A program made the translations under genes and the position numbers. A DNA stretch of 14,306 nt from DASZMJ01 sp035551935 (lineage in GTDB: Bacteria; Planctomycetota; Planctomycetia; Isosphaerales; Isosphaeraceae). This document shows positions 7,667-13,929 of the stretch, one piece after another. Within the stretch, counting starts at the first letter, position 1. Every line of letters begins with the position of its first letter. The DNA lies in the NCBI GenBank assembly GCA_035551935.1, contig DASZMJ010000599.1, positions 1 through 14,306 on the forward strand, read 5' to 3'. The notes beneath the pieces were generated by a model that saw nothing but the letters and a program-made list of their open reading frames with translations, was not told the origin of the DNA and made no database searches.

Positions 7667-8569
7667 ATGCCGACACCGTCGCGACCGCCCGCGTCGTTCC
7701 TCGCGAAGGAGCGGGCCTGGGTCCTCTTGGCCCTGATCTGGACCGTCGGCGTCGTGATCTCCATCGCGCTGGCGCCGACCGCCCGGGCCCAGGACGCCAA
7801 GAAGCCCGGCGCCGCGGCCAAGGACGCCGTCCCCGCCCCGGCCCCGGCCGCCGCCAAGGACGAGCCGGCCAAGGCCGACGCGCCGGCGACCCCCAAGGAG
7901 ACGCCCAACCTGCTCCAGTGGGCGTGGAAGGCGTCGGGATACATCGGCCTGTTCCTGGTCATCCTGTCGGTCTACTTCACGGCGCTGGTCATCCGGCTGT
8001 TCCTGGAGCTGCGGGTCAGCGAGGCCGTGCCGCCGGGGCTGGTCGATCGGCTCGAGGACGCGATCAAGGAGCGGAAGTTCCAGGAGGCGTACGACCTCTG
8101 CCGCGACGACAACTCGTACCTCGCCCGCCTGGTCCGCACCGGGGTGGCCAACCTCCCCAACGGCCGCGCCGAGGCCAAGGAGGCGATGAACACCCTCTCC
8201 GAGGAGATCGTCGTCGGCATGGAGTCGAAGATCAGCTACCTGGCGACGATCGGCACCCTCGGGCCGATGATCGGCCTGGTCGGCACGATCTGGGGCATGA
8301 TCCGGAGCTTCCAGGAGATCGCCACCGCCGGCGGCCAGCCGCAGGCCGAGAAGGTCGCCGAGGGGATCTCGACGGCGCTGTTCATCACCCTCGAAGGCGT
8401 CTCCTTGTCGGTCCCGGCGATCTTCTTCTTCGCCTTCTTCCGCAACCGGATCGCCCAGATCGCCATGGAGAGCACCAAGGTCGCCGACCGCACCATCAAC
8501 GCCTTCTGGAACGCCGCCAAGCAGCCCCAGCAGGGCGCCGCCAAGACCCAGGCCACCAGCGCACTCTGA
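7667..8569 (+). CDS. exbB: MotA/TolQ/ExbB proton-channel family protein with N-terminal signal peptide
   Basis: Inner-membrane channel subunit that, with ExbD-type partners, uses proton flow to power a periplasmic or outer-membrane process. The 300-aa protein has a signal-peptide-like segment (residues 18-41, WVLLALIWTVGVV ending near PTARAQD) and an Ala/Pro/Lys-rich linker (43-78). The channel core follows: TM at about 91-114 (GYIGLFLVILSVYFTALVI), a cytoplasmic helical region (about 118-188), TM with the family signature GTLGPMIGLVGTIWGMI (196-212), and TM with ALFITLEGVSLSVPAIFFFA (237-256). E. coli ExbB has no such signal peptide and linker; the extended form is familiar from planctomycetes. 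The start has TGGAG about 10 nt upstream. It heads a tight operon with two ExbD-like genes 37 nt and 30 nt apart. The substrate system it powers is unknown. Confidence 0.92.
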   Translation: MPTPSRPPASFLAKERAWVLLALIWTVGVVISIALAPTARAQDAKKPGAAAKDAVPAPAPAAAKDEPAKADAPATPKETPNLLQWAWKASGYIGLFLVILSVYFTALVIRLFLELRVSEAVPPGLVDRLEDAIKERKFQEAYDLCRDDNSYLARLVRTGVANLPNGRAEAKEAMNTLSEEIVVGMESKISYLATIGTLGPMIGLVGTIWGMIRSFQEIATAGGQPQAEKVAEGISTALFITLEGVSLSVPAIFFFAFFRNRIAQIAMESTKVADRTINAFWNAAKQPQQGAAKTQATSAL

Positions 8570-8606
8570 CCGACGTGGCCCTCGGGCCGCGGAGGGGACC
8601 AAACCC

Positions 8607-9077
8607 GTGTCCGCCAGCGTCTCCGGCGAAGTCCGGGCCGAGCCGAACCTCACGCCCTTGCTGGACGTGGTCTTCCAGCTCATCACGTTCTTCATGCTGG
8701 TGATCAACTTCAGCCAGGACGCCTTCGACCAGCGGATCCGGCTGCCGGTGGCCGGCTCGGCGCGGCCGGTCGAGCCGTCGAAGGTGGTCGAGGACCGCCT
8801 GACGCTCAACGTCGACCGCAACGGCCGGCTCTACTTCAACGGCGAGACCTACACCACCGAGCAGGCCATCAAGGAGATCGCCGTCCAGGCCGAGCTCGCC
8901 CGGCTCAACGCCAAGAGCCTCGGCGTCAACCTCAAGGACGGCGACACCCTGCCGACCACCCTGGTCATCCGCGCCGACGCCGACACGCCGTTCCTGTATC
9001 TCTTTCGCCTCATCACCGCCTGCCAGAACAACGGCTTCCGCAAATACGCGCTCAAGGCGATGAACAAGGCTTCTTGA
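8607..9077 (+). CDS. exbD: ExbD/TolR family protein 1
   Basis: Biopolymer-transport subunit with one N-terminal membrane helix and a periplasmic domain; it partners the ExbB-like protein upstream. The 156-aa product contains NLTPLLDVVFQLITFFMLV (residues 14-32), including the protonatable aspartate Asp20 in the membrane helix, equivalent to Asp25 of E. coli ExbD. The periplasmic part carries the expected strand-helix pattern (RLTLNVDRNGRLYFNGE, TTLVIRADADTPF). Translation starts at GTG 8607, supported by GGAGGGG at 8591-8597 with 9-nt spacing and by the position of the TM helix. It is followed 30 nt later by a second, divergent ExbD-like gene. Confidence 0.93.
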   Translation: MSASVSGEVRAEPNLTPLLDVVFQLITFFMLVINFSQDAFDQRIRLPVAGSARPVEPSKVVEDRLTLNVDRNGRLYFNGETYTTEQAIKEIAVQAELARLNAKSLGVNLKDGDTLPTTLVIRADADTPFLYLFRLITACQNNGFRKYALKAMNKAS

Positions 9078-9107
9078 TCCAATCCGTCGAGTCGGGGGGT
9101 CGCCGCG

Positions 9108-9590
9108 ATGATCCGGCGGAGCCAGCAGACCGAGGTCGAGGTGCAGATCACCCCGATGCTCGACATGGCGTTCCAGTTGCTCACCTTCTTCATCCTGACG
9201 TACCGCCCGGCGCCGCGGGAGGGGCAGTTCGCGCTGAACCTCCTGCCGGCGCAGCCGGTCGCGGCCGTCGACGCGGCGCCGACCGACGCGAAAGCCGACG
9301 TCAGCGACGTGGCCGTCGCCCTGCGGACCCTGACGACGACCCTCCGCGCCGACGACGCCGGCGGCCTCGGCCCGATCACCATCGGCGACAACGAGCTCGC
9401 CGGCCTCGACGACCTCCGCGCCTACCTCGAGGGCCTGAAGAAGGAGGAGACGGCGTTCGACCAGGTCCTCCTCCAGATCGACCCGCACCTGCGCTATCAG
9501 TCATTGATTACGGTGATGGACGTCTTCTCGCAGTACTACACCAAGATCAGCTTCGCCGAGCTCGATGGGGGGGGAGCGCCCTCGCTCTGA
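9108..9590 (+). CDS. exbD: ExbD/TolR family protein 2
   Basis: A second ExbD-type subunit of 160 aa. The membrane helix is VQITPMLDMAFQLLTFFILT (residues 12-31) with the conserved Asp19. The periplasmic domain is more divergent than that of the first ExbD, with an Ala/Asp-rich stretch (about 48-75) and a final part DQVLLQIDPHLRYQSLITVM. The ATG is preceded by a G-run (9094-9099) acting as a plausible ribosome-binding site. Two different ExbD proteins next to one ExbB suggest a mixed ExbB5:ExbD2-type complex with a heterodimeric ExbD; this is inference. The stop lies 8 nt before the next gene. Confidence 0.92.
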   Translation: MIRRSQQTEVEVQITPMLDMAFQLLTFFILTYRPAPREGQFALNLLPAQPVAAVDAAPTDAKADVSDVAVALRTLTTTLRADDAGGLGPITIGDNELAGLDDLRAYLEGLKKEETAFDQVLLQIDPHLRYQSLITVMDVFSQYYTKISFAELDGGGAPSL

Positions 9591-9598
9591 CACGGCCG

Positions 9599-10549
9599 AT
9601 GGCCACGCCGACGCGGCGCGCGACGATGTTCCGGGGCTCGGAGCTGCCCCGGCTGTTCCTCTTGCTGGCGATCGTCGTCGTCGGCTGGCCGCTGGCCTGC
9701 CGGCAGATCGCCGGGCGGCGGCACCTCGAGCCCGCCCCTCCTCCCCGCCCGGCCGCCGAAGTGCCGAAGCTGCCGCCGCCGGACCGCTCCGCGGTCTTCC
9801 GCGCCGTCCAGGACAAGACCGAGCTCTCGTACCGCGAGCACCTCGCCTATGCCGAGCTGCTCCGCCGCGCCCGCACGACCCCGGCCGCCGACCTCGGCGC
9901 CAGGGCGATGCGAGACGTCCCCTACGTCGAGCTGATCGACCGGCCGGCGCGCTACCGCGGGCTGCCGATCCACCTCGAGGGGACGGCGCGTCGCGTCCGC
10001 GTCCTCGACGAGATCCCGTCGAGCATCGCGCCGTCGCGCCGGATCTACGAGGCCTCCGTCTTCACCCCCGCCAGCCAGAACTACCCCTACATCCTCGCGT
10101 TCGAGGAGGCGCCCGTGGGGCTGACGGCCGGCGAGTCGATCCAGGAGAAGGTCGCGTTCGACGGCTACTTCTTCAAGCTGATGCTCTATCGCGACGGCGA
10201 CCACGTGCTCCGCTTCGCCCCGCTGCTGGTCGGCCGCCTCGCCCATCGCCCGCCGTCGGCGGACCAGGACCGCGACCCGCTGGGGTTGCCGCGGTCGCCG
10301 CGCGAGGTCCGCTGGCCGTTCGTCCTGCTCGGCGCCCTCGCGCTCTATGCCGCGGTGCGACTGGTCTTCGTCCTCCGCCGCTCCTTCGCGCCGGTCCCCC
10401 GACCCTCCCCCAAACTCCGACCGGCCGAGGAGATCGACCACGAGGCCCTCGCCTCCTGGCTCAACGACGGCCCCGACGACGGCGGCCCCGCCCCCGGCCT
10501 CGCCAACGGCAAGAAGCCCCATCCCCCCGACGACGACTGGGGCGCGTGA
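9599..10549 (+). CDS. Two-TM membrane protein of unknown function, fourth gene of the ExbB/ExbD operon
   Basis: A 316-aa protein I do not recognise. It has a TM helix at about residues 17-39 (PRLFLLLAIVVVGWPLACRQ) and a proline-rich stretch (44-61, EPAPPPRPAAEVPKLPPP). A soluble domain (about 62-235) follows, with the core VELIDRPARYRGLPIHLEG then RIYEASVFTPASQNYPYILA. A second TM lies at 238-259 (RWPFVLLGALALYAAVRLVF), and an acidic, proline-rich cytoplasmic tail ends DDDWGA. With both termini inside, the central domain would face the periplasm next to the ExbD domains. The ATG at 9599 is used; another in-frame ATG at 9626 is possible, and neither has a clear Shine-Dalgarno. The 8-nt spacing from exbD 2 indicates the same operon. 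It is not TonB or TolA by sequence. Its place suggests an effector or accessory subunit of the proton channel. Confidence 0.82.
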   Translation: MATPTRRATMFRGSELPRLFLLLAIVVVGWPLACRQIAGRRHLEPAPPPRPAAEVPKLPPPDRSAVFRAVQDKTELSYREHLAYAELLRRARTTPAADLGARAMRDVPYVELIDRPARYRGLPIHLEGTARRVRVLDEIPSSIAPSRRIYEASVFTPASQNYPYILAFEEAPVGLTAGESIQEKVAFDGYFFKLMLYRDGDHVLRFAPLLVGRLAHRPPSADQDRDPLGLPRSPREVRWPFVLLGALALYAAVRLVFVLRRSFAPVPRPSPKLRPAEEIDHEALASWLNDGPDDGGPAPGLANGKKPHPPDDDWGA

Positions 10550-10570
10550 GGGCGGAGGCCCGAGGCGAGG

Positions 10571-10590
10571 GATGGCCGATGACCGATGAC
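10571..10590. repeat. CCGATGA-type short tandem repeat between convergent genes
   Basis: The 50-nt gap between the converging genes ending at 10549 and 10600 holds GATGGCCGATGACCGATGAC. It shares CCGATGACCGATG with the reverse complement of the segment ending at 539 in the sucA-sucB gap. No convincing terminator hairpin was found here. Confidence 0.5.
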
Positions 10591-10599
10591 CGCGGCCGG

Positions 10600-12090
10600 T
10601 CAATTCAGGCAGCGTTCGCGGAACTGGCGGAGCCAGTCGAGCAGGGGCTTGGGGGTGCCGTCGGCGCGGACGAGGCCGGCGTTGGGGTAGAGGTGGGGGA
10701 CCGCGTCGGTGGCCTGGAGCCAGGTGACGGCGCGGACGAAGGGCTTGGCGGCGGCCAGGGCGATCCACTCGGCGCCCCAGTCGCGCTGCGACTCCGCGTC
10801 GATCGAGCCGGGCCACTGCGGGACCTCGACGCGCACCCCCTTGTCGGCCATCGGGTCGGCCGCGGCCGCCGAGGGCATGGCCATGGTGATATATAAGGGC
10901 AGGTTCAAGAGGGCGTAGAGGTCGAGCAGGCGGGAGAACTCGAAGGTGTCGCGGAGGTGGCTGCCGGGGGCCGAGAAGCCGGGGGCGATCTCCAGGCCGA
11001 TGCCGGTCAGGCCCAGCTCGGCGCGGGCGAGGCTGTCGGCCAGGTGGAGCGGGCCGAGCTGGAAGGGGCTCGAGCCCATCCACTCGGCCCAGGGTCGGTC
11101 GATGTCGACGACGAGGTGGGCGTCGGGGTCGGCCTGGCGGGCGACCTGGAGCAAGCGGGCGGTCAGGCGGATCTGCTCGTCCTCGCTGAGGCCGAGCACC
11201 TCCGACGACGCCGGCCGGCTGACGACGTGCCAGGTGGCGACCTTGCCCTTGTAGCGGCCGACGGCCTGGCGCACCAGCTCGGAGACCATGCCCGAGATCG
11301 CCTCGTAGTCCCCCTCCCAGAGCCAGAGCCAGTCGGGCAGGGCCCCGGCGCGGAACTCCAGCAACGGGCCGGCCGAGGCGGCCAGGCGGCGGCGGCGGCA
11401 CCAGTGGAGCTGCGCGTCGGGGACCTCCCAGCGGAACTGCCCCTCGGCCGGCTCCAGCTCCCCCCAACTGCAACGCACCCGCGCCGCGTTGATCGCCGGC
11501 AGGATCGACGCCGTCCACGGCACCTGCTTCGGCGCCCCGTCCAGGACGCAGCCCAGCAGGGTCGGCAGCCGCGGCGCCATCTCCAGCCGGCGCTGGAGGA
11601 CCTGGTCGATGTAGGCGTCGGTCAACACCTGGCCGGCGCGGAAGGACGCGGCCAGGCAGTCCCGCGCCTGGACCGAGGCGACGGCGAGGTCGGCCTGCGA
11701 GGTCGCGGCGCGGGCGAAGGCGCGGCGGGCGTCGCCGAGGTGCCGGTCGAGGTCCGGGGGCGACTGGAGGCCCATCTGGGTCCAGTCGGCCGCCTGGTTG
11801 CGGACGTCGTTGAGCTTGCCCCGCGCCAGCTCGACCGGCAGGACGTACGGCTCGGGCCGCTCGGCCAGGGTCGCGGTGGCGACGATCGGCCGGCCGAAGC
11901 CGTCGACGGACCAGGGGACCGACAGCCGGCCGCTCTCGGGGCTCTCGCGGTGGCAGGTCAGCAGGTCGTCGCGGACGTCGACGGTGACCCGCTCGGGGGT
12001 CCGGTCGAGCCCGGTGACGAACGCGCGCCGCAAGTCCGGGGACCGGATCATCTCGTCATCGGCGGCGAGGCGGAACTTCAGGACGCCCAT
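10600..12090 (-). CDS. GH10 (endo-xylanase)-fold protein lacking both catalytic glutamates
   Basis: A 496-aa protein. Residues 1 to about 100 look beta-rich and are unassigned, 110-170 are helical, and about 174-490 follow the glycoside hydrolase family 10 barrel: INAARVRCSWGELEPAEGQF (200-219), ALPDWLW (250-256), VATWHVVSRPA (284-294), LTGIGLEIAPG, LPLYITMAMP, VTWLQATDAVPHLY and DGTPKPLLDWL. GH10 enzymes have the acid/base Glu in WDVVNE; here the line reads WHVVSR, with Arg292 in that place. The nucleophile Glu in ITELD is replaced by Met403 (ITMAMP). No signal peptide is visible, unlike secreted xylanases. It is therefore probably not a hydrolase; a cytoplasmic sugar-binding or scaffold role is conceivable but unproven. 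The ATG is preceded by TAGGGG about 5 nt upstream. It shares its strand with the dehydrogenase gene upstream (122-nt gap). Confidence 0.82.
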   Translation of the reverse strand: MGVLKFRLAADDEMIRSPDLRRAFVTGLDRTPERVTVDVRDDLLTCHRESPESGRLSVPWSVDGFGRPIVATATLAERPEPYVLPVELARGKLNDVRNQAADWTQMGLQSPPDLDRHLGDARRAFARAATSQADLAVASVQARDCLAASFRAGQVLTDAYIDQVLQRRLEMAPRLPTLLGCVLDGAPKQVPWTASILPAINAARVRCSWGELEPAEGQFRWEVPDAQLHWCRRRRLAASAGPLLEFRAGALPDWLWLWEGDYEAISGMVSELVRQAVGRYKGKVATWHVVSRPASSEVLGLSEDEQIRLTARLLQVARQADPDAHLVVDIDRPWAEWMGSSPFQLGPLHLADSLARAELGLTGIGLEIAPGFSAPGSHLRDTFEFSRLLDLYALLNLPLYITMAMPSAAAADPMADKGVRVEVPQWPGSIDAESQRDWGAEWIALAAAKPFVRAVTWLQATDAVPHLYPNAGLVRADGTPKPLLDWLRQFRERCLN

Positions 12091-12212
12091 GAGACCCCTA
12101 GGCCGTGGCCGAGCCGTCGGGACCGGCCCGACGCTGCGTTGTTCCCGCGATCATCCCCTTACCGAGAAGTTCGCCGGCCCGCGACACGGAAACCGCGGCG
12201 GCGGGCCCCCAC

Positions 12213-13211
12213 TTATGATGGTCCGATCATTGGCGCGCCCGAGCCGTCGAGCACCTCGGGGTTGACCAGGTTCGGCGGCCGCCGCCCGCGGAGGGCCGCC
12301 GCGAGGTTCTCGGCGGCGATCCGGGCCATGGCGGCGCGGGTGTCGACCGTCGCGCTGCCGAGGTGGGGCAGCAGGACCGTGTTCGGGCAGTCGGCCAGGC
12401 CGGCGGCCATCCGCGGCTCGTCCTCGTACACGTCCAGGCCCGCGCCGGCGATCCGGCGGTCGCGGAGCGCCGCCACCAGCGCCGGCTCGTCGACGACCGG
12501 CCCGCGCGCCGTGTTGATGAGGTAGGCCGTCGGCTTCATCCGGGCCAGGGCGCCGGCGTCGATCAGGTGGCGCGTCTCGGCCGACAGCGGCACGTGCAGG
12601 CTCACGAAGTCGGCCTCGGCCAGCAGCTCCTCGAGCGACCGCCGCCGGGCGCCGAGGGCCTCGAGGTCCGGGCTCGCGCGCCGGCCGCAGTAGATCAACG
12701 GCATCTTGAAGCCGACGGCCCGCTCGGCGACCGCGACGGCGATCCGGCCCGGCCCGACCAGGCCCAGGACGCGACCGGTCACGTCGCCGCCGAGCATGTA
12801 GAGCGGCCCCCAACCCTCGAAGCGGCCGGCGCGCATCTCGCGGTCCCCCTCGGCCACGCGCCGCGCGACGCCGAGGAGCAACGCCCAGGTCAGGTCCGCC
12901 GTCGCCTCGGTCAGGACGCCCGGCGTATTGGTCACGAGGATGCCGCGCCGGGTCGCCTCGGCGACGTCGACGTTGTTGAACCCGACGGCCATGTTGGCCA
13001 CGACCCGACACCCCTCGGCCGCGTCGAGCACGTCGGCGTCGATCCGGTCGGTGAGCAGGCAGAGGATCGCGTCGCGACCCCGGACCGCCGCGCGGAGCGC
13101 CTCGGGCGCGAGCGGGCCGGCGGGGCTCATCTCGACCGAGTCGGCCGCCGCGGCCACCAGGCCCGGGCCGGGCTCGGGGATCGGCTGGGTGATGAAGACG
13201 CGACCCGGCAC
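12213..13211 (-). CDS. D-isomer-specific 2-hydroxyacid dehydrogenase (glyoxylate/hydroxypyruvate reductase-like)
   Basis: An NAD(P)-dependent reductase of 332 aa interconverting 2-keto acids and D-2-hydroxy acids; glyoxylate or hydroxypyruvate is the likeliest substrate from overall resemblance. Visible features are VANMAVGFNNVDV (71-83), TNTPGVLTEATADLTWALLL (94-113), the nucleotide-binding turn LGLVGPGRIAVAVAE (149-163), and the catalytic triad Arg236 (NTARGPVVDE), Glu265 (DVYEDEP) and His283 (LPHLGSAT), with the same 29 and 18 residue spacings as D-glycerate dehydrogenase. The Rossmann motif is GPGRIA, so the third glycine of GxGxxG is Ala158. IYCGRR (173-178) after the second strand has Arg instead of an acidic residue, which suggests NADPH preference. 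Translation starts at GTG 13211, with GGGAGG 8 nt upstream on the minus strand. Confidence 0.92.
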   Translation of the reverse strand: MPGRVFITQPIPEPGPGLVAAAADSVEMSPAGPLAPEALRAAVRGRDAILCLLTDRIDADVLDAAEGCRVVANMAVGFNNVDVAEATRRGILVTNTPGVLTEATADLTWALLLGVARRVAEGDREMRAGRFEGWGPLYMLGGDVTGRVLGLVGPGRIAVAVAERAVGFKMPLIYCGRRASPDLEALGARRRSLEELLAEADFVSLHVPLSAETRHLIDAGALARMKPTAYLINTARGPVVDEPALVAALRDRRIAGAGLDVYEDEPRMAAGLADCPNTVLLPHLGSATVDTRAAMARIAAENLAAALRGRRPPNLVNPEVLDGSGAPMIGPS

Positions 13212-13275
13212 CTCGACCGCCTCCCTTCGTCAAGAACGGCCCGCCGCCCGAAGGGCGCCGATTCTCTTAGCATAA

Positions 13276-13293
13276 CCGATGCCGATGCCGATG
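13276..13293. repeat. Three tandem CCGATG units
   Basis: Three exact head-to-tail copies of CCGATG lie in the divergent intergenic region. Similar words make up the repeats at 491-534 and 10571-10590, all outside genes. Confidence 0.6.
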
Positions 13294-13398
13294 CCCAGCG
13301 TCTCGACCGCCCTTGATCGCCGCTTCGAAGAGGCCCGCCGGCCACCCAGGCGATCCCGACGGGGTGCTCGACACGTGGTTCATGCACGCATGGATATT

Positions 13399-13419
13399 CA
13401 ACAGGGCGATCCCCTGTTG
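13399..13419. promoter_or_regulatory. Operator-like palindrome overlapping the csrA -35 candidate
   Basis: CAACAGGG (13399-13406) and CCCTGTTG (13412-13419) are perfect inverted copies around a 5-nt spacer. The right half overlaps the TTGGCT -35 candidate. The size and symmetry fit a dimeric repressor or activator site; the protein is unknown. Confidence 0.45.
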
Positions 13420-13444
13420 GCTCAAGCGACCGGGGTGGTAACAT
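13417..13444 (+). promoter_or_regulatory. Candidate sigma-70 promoter for csrA
   Basis: TTGGCT (13417-13422) and TAACAT (13439-13444) are 16 nt apart, each matching four of six consensus positions. The resulting leader of csrA would be about 110 nt. Confidence 0.4.
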
Positions 13445-13511
13445 GTTTTTGGGAAGGTGGTGTCGCTCCGACGCCGCGCCTTGCGATAGGAATGGTATCG
13501 GGGCCCGGCCG

Positions 13512-13528
13512 CGCGGCGATGCGCCGCG
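13512..13528 (+). promoter_or_regulatory. Leader hairpin with adjacent GGA before csrA
   Basis: CGCGGCG (13512-13518) and CGCCGCG (13522-13528) form a 7-bp GC stem with an ATG loop. A GGAGGG follows directly, and the Shine-Dalgarno AGGAGG is at 13551-13556. CsrA binds GGA motifs near hairpins and often represses its own message; this layout would allow that, but the GGA is beside the stem, not in the loop. Confidence 0.35.
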
Positions 13529-13561
13529 GAGGGAACGCAGGGCCCGCGCAAGGAGGTTCGC

Positions 13562-13780
13562 ATGCTGGTCCTGAGCCGTCGGCGTTCGGAGCGCATCCAG
13601 ATCGGTGAGGACATCCGGATCACCGTCGTGAAGGTCGATCGCAACCAGGTGCGGCTGGGCATCGAGGCGCCCGGCCACATCGCCGTCATCCGCGAGGAAC
13701 TCCTGCTCGACGCCGACGAGCGGGCCGCCAAGGCCGCCTGGGGCGACTCGGACCGCGACGACCCCGCGACCGGGGACTGA
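13562..13780 (+). CDS. csrA: Carbon storage regulator CsrA
   Basis: RNA-binding dimer that blocks or alters translation of target mRNAs at GGA motifs. The 72-aa product shows the family core MLVLSRRRSERIQIGEDIRI (1-20), TVVKVDRNQVRLGIEAP (21-37) and IAVIREEL (40-47). The RNA-contact residues Leu4, Arg6 and Arg44 are in place. After residue 50 comes a charged tail (DADERAAKAAW to DDPATGD) with no counterpart in the 61-aa E. coli protein. The start is firm: AGGAGG 5 nt upstream of the ATG. Neighbours are not flagellar genes, and no fliW is seen here, so any CsrA antagonist must lie elsewhere. A strong hairpin begins 28 nt after the stop and separates it from the PII-like gene. Confidence 0.96.
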   Translation: MLVLSRRRSERIQIGEDIRITVVKVDRNQVRLGIEAPGHIAVIREELLLDADERAAKAAWGDSDRDDPATGD

Positions 13781-13807
13781 TGCGGAATCGCCCGGGAGGC
13801 TCGCCTC

Positions 13808-13875
13808 TCGTAGGGCCCGCTCTTGCGGACCTCTGATTCTTGGATGGAAGAGGTCCGCAAGAGCGGACCCTACGA
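13808..13875. repeat. 27-bp near-perfect inverted repeat (REP-like hairpin) between csrA and the PII-like gene
   Basis: The arms 13808-13834 and 13849-13875 are inverted copies with one difference out of 27 (a C/T change that still allows G-U pairing in RNA), around a 14-nt loop. The left arm contains GGGCCCGCTCTTGCGGACC and the right arm GGTCCGCAAGAGCGGACCC. Weaker symmetry continues outwards for a few bases. It may end the csrA transcript, but there is no T-run on the plus strand after the right arm, so a classical intrinsic terminator is not complete. A dispersed palindromic intergenic element is the alternative. Confidence 0.85.
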
Positions 13876-13929
13876 AGAGCGATCCATTCCCGCGGTTCGG
13901 TAGGACTCGAAGGGGAAGGGCCGACCGGG

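Larger units (their letters stand above)
13212..13561. other. Divergent gene-free region upstream of csrA
   Basis: A stretch of 350 nt lies between the minus-strand dehydrogenase start and csrA. No protein gene is convincing; frames here have no family likeness and no ribosome-binding site. It contains, in order, the dehydrogenase ribosome-binding site, three CCGATG units (13276-13293), an 8+8 palindrome overlapping a promoter candidate (13399-13444), and a short GC hairpin just before the csrA Shine-Dalgarno (13512-13528). Confidence 0.7.

Noticed and set aside
9599..9730. Lipoprotein signal in the fourth gene of the ExbB/ExbD operon
   Set aside because: Cys34 is preceded by Pro-Leu-Ala, and Pro at the -3 position does not fit a lipobox; a second TM helix near the C-terminus also argues for an integral membrane protein.
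9599..10549. TonB or TolA identity for the fourth operon gene
   Set aside because: It has a proline-rich stretch after the first TM, but no TonB C-terminal domain, no TM histidine motif, and it carries a second TM helix.
9536..11518. A 660-codon minus-strand frame spanning the ExbD-operon tail and the GH10-like gene
   Set aside because: It crosses two better supported genes in other frames and its composition is Arg/Pro/Gly-rich without domains.
13840..13929. Upstream ATG start for the PII-like gene
   Set aside because: The ATG sits in the loop of the 27-bp hairpin and the added 30 residues do not match the family; the TTG at 13930 fits the conserved N-terminus.
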